The translations under genes were made by a program, and so were the position numbers. Of a stretch of DNA of 64,000 nucleotides, positions 36,846-47,751 are shown in pieces (position 1 is the first letter of the stretch; every line of letters starts with the position of its first letter). The notes under the pieces were generated by a model, which saw nothing but the letters and a program-made list of their open reading frames with translations, searched no databases and was not told the origin of the DNA. The stretch covers positions 1 through 64,000 of the forward strand of contig JAWPHD010005109.1 of assembly GCA_037043455.1 (NCBI GenBank). Reading direction: 5' to 3'. The DNA is from Cyrtodaria siliqua (taxonomy: Eukaryota > Mollusca > Bivalvia > Adapedonta > Hiatellidae).

Positions 36846-37359
36846 AGCATGATATGCTTTAGTTCCGGTACCAACTGGGTTTAGCATGACAGGGGTACCA
36901 GTTCAAACACTTTACACTCAGACACGCCAAACCCACATTAAGAAAGTGTTGGTGGTCCAGGATGGTAGTTGTTGAATTGTCCTTGTCAATGATGGCCATT
37001 TTGGATTGTACTTACATTGACCGAATTAATTAACCTTGCACAGACTCTGGGATAGCCTATTTAACATAGTGTGTCCTTATGAACTTACCAGACCTCTTTT
37101 ATCTACCCGCTTGTGTTACTGTTACACATGTCAACAATGGACAGGTGAGCGATTCAGAGTCTTCTTGTTTAGAGTGAAAGCTTTTGTCTTTCACTTGATT
37201 TTCAATAAATTATCAAAGATGTTTATCAGTTATATAAAATCATTAAAACCAGACTTGAAACAGTAGAGCGATGTAAGCTGATCTCTTGGGCCTTATGTTT
37301 TAATTAGCTATGAATGTGCATGGGTTATTACTTTAATATAATTTACATTGGTTTTTCAG

Positions 37360-37443
37360 TTTCAGATAGTTTTGTTGATAGCTATGATGATGGCAGTGAA
37401 CGATATGATGTTGATAAATGTTCTGTGAATCAAGCACACACAG
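37360..37443 (+). CDS. Candidate exon, acidic (gene 2 or Myt1-like linker)
   Basis: Bounded by GGTTTTTCAG and GTATTT; 84 bases, phase 1 in and out. It reads SDSFVDSYDDGSERYDVDKC and SVNQAHTG, an acidic, Tyr-containing segment without a known domain. A second possible acceptor lies six bases downstream (TTTCAG|ATAG) in the same phase. The phase suits both the upstream Myt1 exon (ending phase 1 at 30624) and the downstream exon at 38103, so its parent gene cannot be assigned from sequence. Confidence 0.5.
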
Positions 37444-38102
37444 GTATTTGCTGTTATCTTCATCAATGGATTGTTTTAAGATTAAACCTGTAATCAACAC
37501 ATGCCAGATTAAAAAAAAGCCTATTACTAGGTATTTATTCAATCATATTACCAATATTTCTCCTTAACATTTAAGTCTTAATTGGATTGCTGTTAAAAAT
37601 ACATTGACCACATACTAGAATAATCAACACATCTGCGGTAATGTCGAGCAATGTGGAATAATAATTCATATAAATGATATTGAAATATCGGTCATGCCCG
37701 GTAATATGATCAAAATTCTTGGAGGAGGAAACACGACTAGATTCCCTACTTTATATCAGAAACAATTCATCTTAAATTATATGGTTCCGGTTTCCCAACC
37801 GACTTGGTTTTAAGGCCTGGACATTTAGCACAAAAATAAATAAATTACGTTTTCTATCTGTTCTGTACCTGAGTACCTAATATCAACACATATATATTTA
37901 AGTTAGTTAATTAGGTTTCAAAAGTACTGCGCAAAAAAGACAAAATATTTTCCTGACCTACCTACCCACCCTAATTTCTTTTAACATGTAATACACATCT
38001 AATTTTGTTTGGCCTAATAGTTATGCTCTATTTTCATAACAATTATGCTCTAAAATGGACATCTTTAGTGGAGATAAACATTGTCTTTTTTCAATGTATT
38101 AG

Positions 38103-38207
38103 AACAGCATAGAGAAAATGAATGGCTGCAGGAACTGCAAGAAGAAATAAATGAAGCTATAAGGGGGTTGAAGTCGAAACTAGCTGAAACAGTTGATGAA
38201 TTACCAG
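38103..38207 (+). CDS. Candidate exon, coiled-coil segment (gene 2 or Myt1-like linker)
   Basis: Bounded by TTTTTTCAATGTATTAG and GTAAAG; 105 bases, phase 1 in and out. It encodes EQHRENEWLQELQEEINEA, then IRGLKSKLAETVDELPG, an amphipathic, Glu/Leu-rich helix likely to form a coiled coil. Codon use and composition differ clearly from flanking DNA. No family is recognised. Like 37360-37443 it is symmetric and could be skipped or included without a frameshift. Confidence 0.6.
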
Positions 38208-38409
38208 GTAAAGTACATGTATGGTTGGTTGAACATGTTTTATACGTTAAACATGTTTTATACCACATTTTCGTGTTCAATATATTTAAAAAACAACACA
38301 TCGATCATCTGTATTATTACTCTGTCAGATATAACAGTAACATTTTTCCATCATTAATGCTTAATAACTTAAGACTTTAGAACTGGATTTATAATAAAAA
38401 AAACACAGT

Positions 38410-38960
38410 TCAACTCAAGTGAGCTATTATGATCAATTTTGTCCATCTTTTGACCGTAACTACTTGGATGACTTGAAATTGCTTTTTTGTTGAAAAAATT
38501 GAAAAGAAATAGCAGGAAAAAGTTGTGTGGCTCCACTTATGGGGCTTTTTTTGTGTCATGGCCGACACTTGGGGATCACTTTGTCCATCTGTCACACTTT
38601 TTAACATGCAACCTAACCTTGGCCAAACTTCAAAAGTAGTTGACCTATGTTCATGAAACTTCACACACATATACATCTTAACCAAAGAAATCTTGTTACA
38701 CATGTCCAATAACTCTGACTTTCATTTTGGCAGAGTTATGTCCCTTTTCTTAAAAACTTTATTCTTCAACCTAACCTGGCTTATAACTTGACAAAATATT
38801 GACCTGTGGTCACAAAACTTTATACAGTTTTTTTTATTTATCAATTATTCAATGCCATTGACGTGACCAATAACTTTCATTTCAACCTGAAATAAGCACA
38901 TAGCACAAATGTTCAGTGGATCACATTTCTAGTTTTACCATCTCTGTGTTGAATCAGGAG
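38410..38960. repeat. Interspersed repeat, degenerate
   Basis: CAACCTAACC, ATGAAACTTCACACA and the CAATAACTYTCATTT motif recur locally and in related form at about 55920-56190. Confidence 0.45.
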
Positions 38961-39330
38961 AGCGACTCAGTTATTTTCCATTGTTCTTTTTTCTTTTTTT
39001 TCAATACAACAATACAAAATATGTGTTGAGAAGTCATATATACTGTAAGATAAATCTTGAGGCAGGCATTTTTATTTCACCAAGTTACGGTCCTTGATAG
39101 GTAAATTGTGTTGAAAATATGTAGCTGAGAATGGGTTGAAACTTGATATATGTGTTTAGATGCATTGCTGTCACGGTATTCAGTAGAGAATAACAGTATT
39201 TGCAGGGGCATTCATCATTAAAATTATTGTGAAGTTTTATCTTGTGCCATCAAAAAAAATATGAGTAGGGTCAGAAAAAGACTGGATTGGTAGGTATTAA
39301 AAGGGCAAACAATAAATATTTTAATTTAGC

Positions 39331-40335
39331 TATAGAGTGAGTTCGGGTCAGATCGGACACCTAAGGTATAAATTATAAATCAATACAATCAACGCTGTAA
39401 AAAGTGCAAAGGTCACGGAAATATACGCATTTAAACTTTATTCCAGCTTTCTATATGTTTTTCATCAATAATACCGTTTTAAAAATGGGAGCCAGTGACA
39501 GTATTGTACAGTCGTCGCGTTCGGGTCGTTACGGACATGTCGTCTCTATTCGGACAGACTATCGGGTCTATTCGGACGTAGAATAAACAAATATGATATC
39601 GGGTTACTTTTAGTCCCATGCACATACACAGGTCAAATACCATTAATACGCACAGTGTTTCACAAAAGATGTAAACAATCACTAAAAAATTTAACTTTTT
39701 TTTATTTATTTTTTATTGAAGAAAAAAAGAAGGAAAATAAAGAAGAAGAAAAGCATGGTGCGTGTCTTCATTATTTATACATGATTTTTATAGTTTTCTG
39801 AAATATAAAAATAAAAATCAGCTAGGCCCAGGTTTGAACCCGACCCGCTTGCTCTTTACTCGTCGAAGACAGCTGCTGTACCAACCGAGCTAATTCGCCA
39901 ATACAGTAAATGTGACATAAATTGTAATTATTCTTAAACCAGACTGTCCGAATAGACCCGAAATCTAAAAATAGTCACTGGGTGACGATGATGTCATATA
40001 TACCGAATCAGAACTTGTCGTTTTCAATCGGCATCACCGAGGACGATTGGCACATGTATTCGGGATATTTCGACTACCGGGCCAGTCATTTCGTCTTTAT
40101 ATCAAGGGAGGTAAAAGCTTCAGACATTTTACACATGAACTACGAAGTAAGACAATAAACCTTGTCGAAGATGGGATTTCAACTTTTTTTTTCAACATGC
40201 GGTTTACCGCGACTTTCAAAGTGTTTTCAGAAACGGCGTGTGAGGAGCTTTAAAACATGCGCGGTAAAACATCTAAATACAACAAAGGAATGTGATTTGT
40301 AGCAAGTGTCCGGGCGAACCCACTCTATATGATCA
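39331..40335. mobile_element. 1-kb DNA element with TATAGAGTGRGTTCG ends
   Basis: The left end TATAGAGTGAGTTCGG pairs with the reverse complement of the right end, TATAGAGTGGGTTCGCCCGG. Internal TCGGACA/TTCGGAC words recur. It carries a tRNA-like region on the minus strand (39826-39902). It interrupts one member of a duplicated sequence whose uninterrupted version lies at 40575-40770. Confidence 0.7.
39826..39902 (-). other. tRNA-like sequence within the 39331-40335 element
   Basis: On the minus strand GGCGAATTAGCTCGGTTGGT gives an A box. After a GCAGCTGTCTTCGACGAG region, GGGTCGGGTTCAAACC gives a B box. Acceptor-stem pairing is poor and the spacing suggests a tRNA pseudogene or SINE head rather than a functional tRNA. 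Confidence 0.45.
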
Positions 40336-40574
40336 GGCAGAGCTTCTAAATTACAATGTATATTATAAATATGCTGCAATTTTTTTAGTGCGAAACTGTT
40401 GCGTTGCGTAACACGTCCCATCACATGACACGTTTTTTTTGTCTTATTGAGACGCGTTGCATCCCGTAACAAATATCATTACTTGCATTCCTCAAACAGT
40501 TTTGAATAGGTTTTTCTCAAACTTCATATACACATAACAACTGATAAAAAAAGTGGGGATATCATCACCTTCAG

Positions 40575-40770
40575 TGGTAGTTCTAGTTTATCTTGTGCCA
40601 TCAAAAAACATGAAAATTAAATATCACAATAAAAAAAGTTTGGGTAGAGGCATAAAAGACTATTGGTAGGTAAATGGCAAACAATAAATATTTTAATTAA
40701 GCTATAAGCTTTTAAATTACAATGTATATTTGAAATTGCTGAATTTGTTTTAGTGCAAAACTTTGACAGC
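40575..40770. repeat. Second copy of the sequence flanking the 39331-40335 element
   Basis: TATCTTGTGCCATCAAAAAA, GCAAACAATAAATATTTTAA, TAGCTATA/AAGCTATA and AAATTACAATGTATATT occur here uninterrupted. In the first copy (39235-39335 plus 40345-40410) the same words are split by the element. Confidence 0.75.
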
Positions 40771-41082
40771 TGCATAACATAAGTGATGTCATTTAAACGG
40801 CAAACAACATCATTATTTACCGAAAATGTTATGCCATTTAATAGTTTATTTGACATCAAAAAATCAACATTTTTACGCCGTAATGGTGTTCTTTTACATA
40901 TTTGTGCTTGTTAATTTTGGATTAATGAATATCATGCTCAGTAAAGCCTTGAATCATATGCATTTATTCAACTTGTTTGATAAAACCAATACTAAACAAG
41001 CACTCTTGTAATATCCTCTATTTACATAATTATAAAATACAGTAAACAAGTGCTGACAATAGAGAAATACTATTTGTTACAG

Positions 41083-41271
41083 AATACGCCCCTTTTCCTG
41101 TTGACCATGAAGAACCGCAAAAAAACTTCCTAGCCCATAGTCGCAGATTACTTGCAACAGCCCTACAATCAGGCAGTGGTCATTGTCAAAGGTCATCACA
41201 ATCAGTGTGTCAATCAGCCAAAGGTCAAGGTCGAAATGTGCGACCTGCGTCTGTTGGTACTCAACAGAAAG
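41083..41271 (+). CDS. Gene 2, Pro/Gln/Ser cassette exon 1
   Basis: Bounded by ATTTGTTACAG and GTAAAC; 189 bases, phase 1 in and out. It encodes about 63 residues starting (E)YAPFPVDHEEPQKNF and ending SAKGQGRNVRPASVGTQQK. The layout (APFPV, PPKN/PQKN, LL/LIATALQ, SGxGQxxSPQP, GQGxN, SVGTQ) is shared with the cassettes at 41715, 42455, 47752 and the end of 46876-47443. It is low-complexity and probably disordered. This copy is the most diverged and has lost most of the prolines (SQSVCQSAK). Confidence 0.72.
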
Positions 41272-41403
41272 GTAAACAAGTACTTGTGTAATATCCTCGA
41301 TTTATGTATAGTCTTTATTCAATAAAACGTATCATACTCTGTTTAATATGTATCTGATATAACTACAATAATGAAATACCATTTAGTAATTTAGTATAGT
41401 AAT

Positions 41404-41571
41404 CCTCTAAAAACCTTCCCAGCCCCTGTCTAACATTTTAAGTCCAATAGCCTTACTGCTTTCTGCAGGTACTTGTCAAGGTCAAAGGTTACTACATCCA
41501 GTACATTAATTAACCAGCGGTCAAAATGTATCACCAGTGTGACCTGTGTCTGTTGGGACTCAACACAAAGA
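41404..41571 (+). pseudogene. Decayed cassette exon
   Basis: The sequence AAAAACCTTCCCAGCCCCTG, GGTCAAGGTCAAAGG, and GTCTGTTGGGACTCAACAC retains the cassette order, but no acceptor, donor or single open frame survives. The cassette-type intron text (TACAATATCCTCTAT) follows it. Confidence 0.6.
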
Positions 41572-41714
41572 TTAATAAGGAATATTATACAATAATATTC
41601 CTTACAAGCTCTTGTACAATATCCTCTATCTGTAATCTTAAATACAATAAAAAAGTAGCATTTTATGTTACGTATTAAACAAATAATATAAGAGAGAAAT
41701 AACATTTGTTTCAG

Positions 41715-41918
41715 GGTGCGCTCCTTTCTGTATTGGACAGGAAGCTCCTCCGAAAAACGTTCCAGCCTCTAGTCGCAGTTTAATTACAGTAGTCCTTCAG
41801 CCACCTGCAGGCAGTGGCCAAGGTCAAAGTTCACCACAACCAGAGCCTCAATCAGCACAATGTCAAGGTCAAAATGTACCACAAGTTGGACCTGCGTCTG
41901 TTGGTACTCAACAGAAAG
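41715..41918 (+). CDS. Gene 2, Pro/Gln/Ser cassette exon 2
   Basis: Bounded by ATTTGTTTCAG and GTAAAT; 204 bases, phase 1 in and out. It encodes about 68 residues: CAPFCIGQEAPPKNVPASS, RSLITVVLQPPAGSGQGQSS, PQPEPQSAQCQGQN and GPASVGTQQK. It has the same architecture as the other cassettes with a small insertion (VPQVGP). No function is known for the motif; Pro/Gln-rich repeats of this kind are common in transcriptional regulators as flexible or activation segments (inference). Confidence 0.75.
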
Positions 41919-42214
41919 GTAAATGAGAATATAAACAAGCTCTTGTGTAACATCCCCTATTTGTAGATAATCTTAAATACAATAAAGTGAATTGAACGTT
42001 GTTTAGCGACTCATCTACACATTATAGGTTATTCAGAGCTGCTCCAGAGAGGGGAAAGATACATAGGAATCCGGGAACTATCTTTACTACCAAATAGATT
42101 CCTATGATTCTTTAACATGCTCGGAGGAACGACTTCAAATAAATTGAACCGCCTGGTTTACATCCCCATCTGACAGACTAGGCCTAGGAAAAGTGAATTG
42201 TTTTCAAGAACACA

Positions 42215-42360
42215 CAGACGATTCTTACGGATGGCAGGAGGTATACAGTATTGGTTCTACCCAAGAAAAATGGGGTGGTCTGCCTCTACCACAAAAAATT
42301 TGACCGTCATATATGGCATAAATGTACTAAAAATGACATAAAACACCATTCAAACAAAAC
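42215..42360 (+). mobile_element. SINE body fragment (family of 34525-34775)
   Basis: TATTGGTTCTACCCAAG, GGGGTGGTCTGCCTCTACCAC and ATATGGCATAAATG match the SINE body; the tRNA-like head is missing. It ends in AAACACCATTCAAACAAAAC. Confidence 0.6.
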
Positions 42361-42454
42361 CAAAAAGCAGTGGCTCCAGTGAGGTTTATGACTAGCATAC
42401 TGTGTTAATGAATATATATGACAGACTACAATAGAGACATGTCATTTGTTACAG

Positions 42455-42649
42455 GATACACCCCTCTTCCTGTTGGTCAGGGAATACCACCAAAAACCTT
42501 CCCAGCCACTAGTCACAGTTTAATTGGAACAGTCCTACAACCACCTGCAGACAGTGGTCTAGGTCAGAGGTCACCACAACCAGCACCCCAATCAGCACAA
42601 GGTCAAGGTCGAAATGTTGAAACTGTCTCTGTTGGTACTCAACATGAAG
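42455..42649 (+). CDS. Gene 2, Pro/Gln/Ser cassette exon 3
   Basis: Bounded by CATTTGTTACAG and GTAAAT; 195 bases, phase 1 in and out. It encodes 65 residues, (G)YTPLPVGQGIPPKTFPATS, HSLIGTVLQPPADSGLGQRS, PQPAPQSAQGQGRN, VSVGTQHEG. It is the clearest example of the cassette. The flanking intron segments are also shared with other copies (ATGAATATATATGACAGACTACAAT before, AACAAGCTCTTG after), so the duplication unit is exon plus flanks. Confidence 0.78.
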
Positions 42650-42775
42650 GTAAATAAGAAATAATAAACAAGCTCTTGCTTAATATTCTTGATATATAAT
42701 CTTAAATTCAAAAAAATAATACCATAATATGCTTAATGAATGTGTATGACAAACTAAAATATAAAATCGTTACAG

Positions 42776-42850
42776 GGTAGGTCCCCTTTCCCTACTGGGC
42801 TGGAAGCACCTCTGAAATCCTTCCCAAACCTTTACCAAACATGATATGTA
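42776..42850 (+). pseudogene. Decayed cassette exon with an immediate stop
   Basis: A good acceptor (ATCGTTACAG) is followed by GGTAGGTCCCCTTTCCCTAC. In phase 1 the second codon is TAG, and no cassette donor follows. The start resembles G-x-PLPV of the other cassettes. Confidence 0.6.
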
Positions 42851-43519
42851 TGTTGATAATAGTAAAAGCAAGGACAAATTCAAAATCCAGCTATATTCAA
42901 TAAGAAATATTGGGAGTTACGGTCCTTGAATTATTGAAGACGTGCTATATTTTATCTTGTGGTCACACAAGCTCCTTTATCTTTCATCCAGTCTTTACCA
43001 AACTTGGTAAAAATATTATTGGTAATAAAATCTAAGTCAAGTTTGAAATTTACCTTGTTTTGATACAAAAAATGAATAAAATGGCCCTCAAAAAAAATAA
43101 ATCTTAACTTATTTACAAATGTTGTTTTGTCTAGTAAATACTCTAGCGTCTAAATCTTTCATCGGATCGTTTTCAAACTTAGTAAAAAAATTATAAACAT
43201 TAATACAAGCTCTGGGAAGTCAGATTTTACATCTTGTAAACACTATAGCTGGGCATTTTTCAAGAAAATTGGGAAAAGGCCTAGGCCTGCTGAATTTGGG
43301 AGAAAAAAAGTGCGTGACTGTCTGAATTGGGGGAAAAAATGACGTGATTTTTGCTGTTTAGGGAAATGTTTTTTAAGGGGGAAATTGAATTAAAACGTAT
43401 GCTTTGTGTATAATATCAATCGGGTTTCAAAATTAATTTATTTTAAAATACAAACTACCGTATTCATCTGAATATAATCCGCACTCGAGTATAATCTGCA
43501 ACCCTTACTTTTATTCAAA

Positions 43520-43860
43520 TTGTGACCCTGGGGTCAAATTTGGTCACTTTTTACATCGACTGATATAGGGGAAAACTAAAAAAAATCTTCTTCTCTGAAA
43601 CTACAAGAGCCAACAGTTTAATATTTTGTATTTACACTCAGCTTATGGTCCTCTATCAAGATTGTTCAAATGGTGACCCCGGGGTCACATGTCAAACTTG
43701 GTTTCATGTGTTATTATTAACGAAAGTTAGATTTGTTATGAAAGCTAGTCAAACTTGAGCCAAATACATCCCTACCCCGAAATAAGACACTTCTATCCCC
43801 ACCCCATCATGGTCACCATATAGCCAGTAGAGCGATACAGGCCCTCTTGGGCCTCATGTT
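43520..43860. repeat. Fragment of the 26171-27768 family, inverted
   Basis: TTGTGACCCTGGGGTCAAAT, TAGGGGAAAACTAAAA, CAGCTTATGGTCCTCTA and a terminal AGCCAGTAGAGCGATACAGG...GGGCCTC. Confidence 0.75.
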
Positions 43861-44014
43861 TATTGTTAGTTTATGTGGAAAACATTCAGCGGTAATCAAT
43901 TTATCGCACACGTCTAATGCTGACTGCCTTCGTCTAGCTTTCTTGGAACGGTCAGTGGAAAAAAGGGCCGTATTTTAGACGTAAATACAATAAAAATGCA
44001 TTTTATTTTTTTAG

Positions 44015-44094
44015 AAAAAGGGGTAGATTACGACAAGATGAACAAGAGCTGTCGGAGGACAGTGTGCTTAGCTATTCCAAGTATTTATTGGAAG
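44015..44094 (+). CDS. Candidate small exon before the first finger exon
   Basis: Bounded by a T-rich acceptor (TTTTATTTTTTTAG) and GTAATA; 80 bases. Read in phase 1 it gives KGVDYDKMNKSCRRTVCLAI and ends in phase 0, which fits the phase-0 start of the 46876 exon, as 48801-48841 does for the 50255 exon. Read in phase 2 it gives GRLRQDEQELSEDSVLSYSK and ends in phase 1. Both are open, so the assignment is uncertain. Confidence 0.35.
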
Positions 44095-44313
44095 GTAATA
44101 CATTTACAATGCATACTAGGTTTGAATAAACAATACATGGAGATTATTTAGTTTTATAAAACAAGAAAAAATTATGCAAATGACATATTAATGGAAAAAA
44201 AAAAAATACAACATTGTTAGTAGTTTCTGACAATGGAAAGAACACATTGATGGGAAAAAAACATGCAATGTTGTTAGTAGTCATTAAGGAATGGCAAACA
44301 TACATGTTAATTG

Positions 44314-46085
44314 TTATGTCTTGTTCAGTTGAAGAAGAATAGGCTTATGATCTGAGAAGTATGTTTCCATCGTATAGCATGTACAATCTGTGATATTTTC
44401 AGTGACATGAACATGGTCTATTAATGTCCTTGTGTGCCATCGAGAGCTTTCTCTATGTATTTATCACAAGTTTATTGGTATAAATCTTCATTAAAGTCAC
44501 CCAGGTATACACATGGATTTTTACTTTGCCCAGTAACAATAGTTAAAAAATCTGCAATTGTCGCCTTTTGTCTTTAGGAGATATGCCACAATTGTCAATT
44601 TTTGTAGGTTTGAAGTAACATTGGGAAGTTCAAATTCTACCATTTCAATAATATCTCTTGCAGTACTCAGAGTTTTGTAAGAGAATCTGGCTTGCAGTAT
44701 TGGCACTTTAGAATAAACAGGTACTCCATAAGCAGGGTGCCTACTTTCAGTGGTTTGCCAGTCAAACCTGTATAGATAAAATCCTGCATAATCTTCATCT
44801 CTATCAGTAGATTTCCACTTTGTTTCAGCAAATATCGTACAATCTGGAACAGCATAAATGCAATTAGTCTTGATGTGAAATAGTATATTCAATACATCAT
44901 CATTAGTTTGCAAGAGTTAAGTAGTAAACCACTGTGTTACCATTTCTGTCCGAAGTATTTTTTGCTCGTTTATCACTCTGGCATCAATACATACTTTAGT
45001 TTCATTCAGATTTCTGATAAAAAGTTGATCTAAAGAGGTAACTCTGCTGATAGCAACATAATGAGAACGAGGAAAAATTCTCCAGTGAAATCTACAACTG
45101 CACTTTTCATTTTATCTCCTTGGCATCTATGTGTTGGTTTAGCACCAGCACTGCGAAGTGGGAACTTTTGTCCTAAAACACAAGCTGATTTATAATGCCC
45201 AACAGGAAACTGTCGTCTGACCATGAAGTTAGGTGTCCATAATCTATCTAATGTTCTTTGTATATAAGTTTTTGCTTGCTTTTCTGGCATCTTTTCCAAT
45301 ATCTTTATTTTCAAAGTGAACCCACAAACACTGAATATTGCCCTTCCTGTCACATGGACCTATAGCTTTCAAAACACCACCTGCTCCATTTGTCATACCG
45401 TCTTCTAAATTGACATTGCATGATAGTTCATTTCTCAAACCAACTGCAGTTTTTAGTTCTTTGGAAACACCCATAGCAGTGCCCATAGTCTTCGAAGTAT
45501 CATCTGGTGTGGCGTTCAAGGTCTTAGTTTTCACTAGTTTATCAACATCACCCAAAGTTGTCTTGATAGCATTGTAACGTTGATGCTCACAAACAATGTG
45601 ATTGTGTGAATCAACATCAGCATTCCTCGTGTAAATATGTGGTACCATCAGTGGGTTACTTGGAGGCAATACATCTGTATCTGTCTTTGTAAAAGGAGAC
45701 TAGTATCTGCTGCTGTATGTTTATTCTCTCTGAGTCGATTCAATACTTCTGCAAAATGCCTCATTAATTCTTGAAGTTCATATGTTTCAAAGTGTTCTGT
45801 TTATAAATTTAGAGCCAATGGTCCGTATTCCTGCAGTAAATTTTGAAAAATCCAACCATCAAAAACTGGTTTGAGCTGGAAAAAGTCTCCTATAGCTAAT
45901 ACAGAAATTCCACCAAATATATTGTTGGAACCCATTATCTTCTGTAAAGGTTGATTAATAAATGCAAACATTTTGTTGCCTACCATGGAGCTTTCATGGA
46001 GACAATAATGATTCAGTGACGACAATAAAAGCACTTTTATATTTAAAGGTTTAGCACTTAAAATGTTTAATGTTGACAAACATTA
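44314..46085 (-). pseudogene. Helentron-type relic: PIF1-like helicase plus AP-endonuclease-like domain
   Basis: Minus strand, with frame changes. From 46079: SSMVGNKMFAF (a degenerate Walker-B DEISMVG motif), FGGISVLAIGDFFQLKPVFD (GDxxQL motif) and IFQNLLQEYGPLA. Then ETYELQELMRHFAEVLNRLR, RNADVDSHNHIV, GLRNELSCNVNLEDGMTNGA, AKPTHRCQGDKM and ISRVTSLDQLFI (helicase motif VI region). It ends in an endonuclease/exonuclease/phosphatase domain with FAETKWKSTDRDEDY, YLYRFDWQT, PVYSKVPI, YLGDFNEDL (the GDFN motif) and ETYFSDHKPILLQL (the SDH motif), and a stop at 44314-44316. A helicase followed by an endonuclease is the order of Helentron Rep/Hel-EN proteins. No Rep domain is visible in the window. 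It lies antisense in a gene 2 intron. Confidence 0.8.
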
Positions 46086-46875
46086 CACAACAACCAAGTT
46101 TGCTAAAATAATTATTCTATTTAAAGGAACACTGTTACTTTGAGCTTATAAAACAAACACAAAATAATTATGTTCTTATACATGCGGTCCCATGTATTGG
46201 AGTCTAATCTCCAAGAACATTAAAGAACCTTAGGAATCTGTTTGATAGTAAGAGTAGGGCAGGTTCCTGGATTCCTATGTATCCTTCCCCTCTCTCTGTG
46301 GTGTTTGTAAACAACCTATAATTTGTTGATGAGCCATTAAAGAACATCTAATTTGATTCAGTTCAAAAATGTTTTGTATAGAAAATAAATACATGATACA
46401 ATTGTAATGTTTAATGTATTGACATGCCAAATTTTGAGTTTACAAATGCTTTAAAAATGCTAAATATGATTTAGAACAACAGCCTCTTTGTAACATGATT
46501 CTTCCCAATTATAATAGTGGATGTTTTTGCAGGCTAAACATGTTCAATGTGAAATTAACTTTATAAAGGGACACTGTCTGTAAGTAAAGCCTATATTTAG
46601 CATAATGAAGGAACAAGCTGATATGGACACACGTCTATTTCTTTGACCGAATCTGGTCTATGGAATGGTAATGTCTGTCCATTTGTCAATATTTGCATTT
46701 AGCTCCTTTTATGGAAAACTATGAATGCTACCCTTCGATTTGATCAAGATGAAGGTCATTTGAAACATGTTTTGTGGACACGTCACTTTAGGCGAGACAC
46801 CATGTTGCGCGCAACTCTGTTTACATAGTACACAGCATGAGACATAATACATGTATGAATATTCTGTATTTTCAG

Positions 46876-47443
46876 AAACCTGAACGCTTCTGCATTTATT
46901 GTCATCAAACTGTCGGCGGTGGAAAGTTAAAAAGGCACATTACAAGAAATCACAAACACATAAAAGAAGTCAAAGAAGCCCTCAAAAAACCACATCAACT
47001 TCTCAACAGCTTCATTGAACAAAAAAGAAAGGAAGGAATGTATGAATACAACCAAATAGCCTTAAAGGAAACACAATTTGATCCTAATGTTTTAATGAGG
47101 AAGAGGAAATCTAATAACAAAGGTCTTAAGATGTGCACTGGCTGCAACTTGTTTGTGCCTGGTAGGACATTCCACAGACACAAGCGCAGATGTTCCTCAA
47201 AAAATCCTGAACCAATGAGTTTAGACCTGATCAGAACATCTGGCTTACCAGTTCACAAGGATTCAGAGTTTGGCCATGTATCACCTCCAAAACCCTTCCT
47301 AACCCCTAGTCACAGTTTAATTGCAACTCTACAACCATCCACTGGCCGTGATCAAGGTCAGAAGTCACCGCAACCAGCGCCCCAATTAACACAAGATCAA
47401 AGTCAAATTGTGGGACTAGCATCTGTTGGTACTCAGGAGAAAG
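46876..47443 (+). CDS. Gene 2, zinc-finger exon fused to a cassette (copy 1)
   Basis: Bounded by ATTCTGTATTTTCAG and GTAAAC; 568 bases, phase 0 in, phase 1 out. Residues KPERFCIYCHQTVGGGKLKR, HITRNH form a C-X2-C-X11-H-X4-H finger. A helical linker follows (VKEALKKPHQLLNSFIEQ, KRKEGMYEYNQIALKETQF), then a second finger C-X2-C-X11-H-X3-C (CTGCNLFVPGRTFHRHKRRC). The first ~130 codons parallel the 50255 exon. After HKDSEF the sequence switches abruptly to a cassette (PPKPFLTPSHSLIATLQP, SPQPAPQ, SVGTQEK) instead of the recombinase-like domain. An upstream in-frame ATG (46837) exists but lies in sequence shared with the intron of the other copy, so splicing is favoured. Confidence 0.75.
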
Positions 47444-47559
47444 GTAAACAAGAACTTTTGCAATATCTTTATATATAATCTTAAATACAATTAAAAAAGT
47501 ACCAACCTATATGTATCCGACTTCAAATACAACGGAGAAATACCATTTCGTAATTTAGT

Positions 47560-47615
47560 AGGGTACAAAGTCAAAGTCAAACTGTATCTGCGTCTGTTGG
47601 TAATTAACAGAAAGG
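47560..47615 (+). pseudogene. Decayed cassette exon remnant
   Basis: CAAAGTCAAAGTCAAACTG, GCGTCTGTTGGTAATTAACA and GAAAG|GTTAATG preserve only the cassette end, with a stop created in GTQ (GGTAAT-TAA). Confidence 0.55.
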
Positions 47616-47751
47616 TTAATGAGAAAAATATGCACTTTGGTAATATATTATCCTAAATATAATAGACGCAGATCCCAATGGCAAGGAACAATTGCCTTAC
47701 TATCGTATGAATATATATGACTGACTGCAATAGTGCAATAATTTGTTTCAG

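Noticed and set aside
39722..39757. Possible 36-base phase-1 Lys/Glu micro-exon
   Set aside because: It fits the phase rule but is low complexity and lies inside the inserted 39331-40335 element, so chance is more likely.
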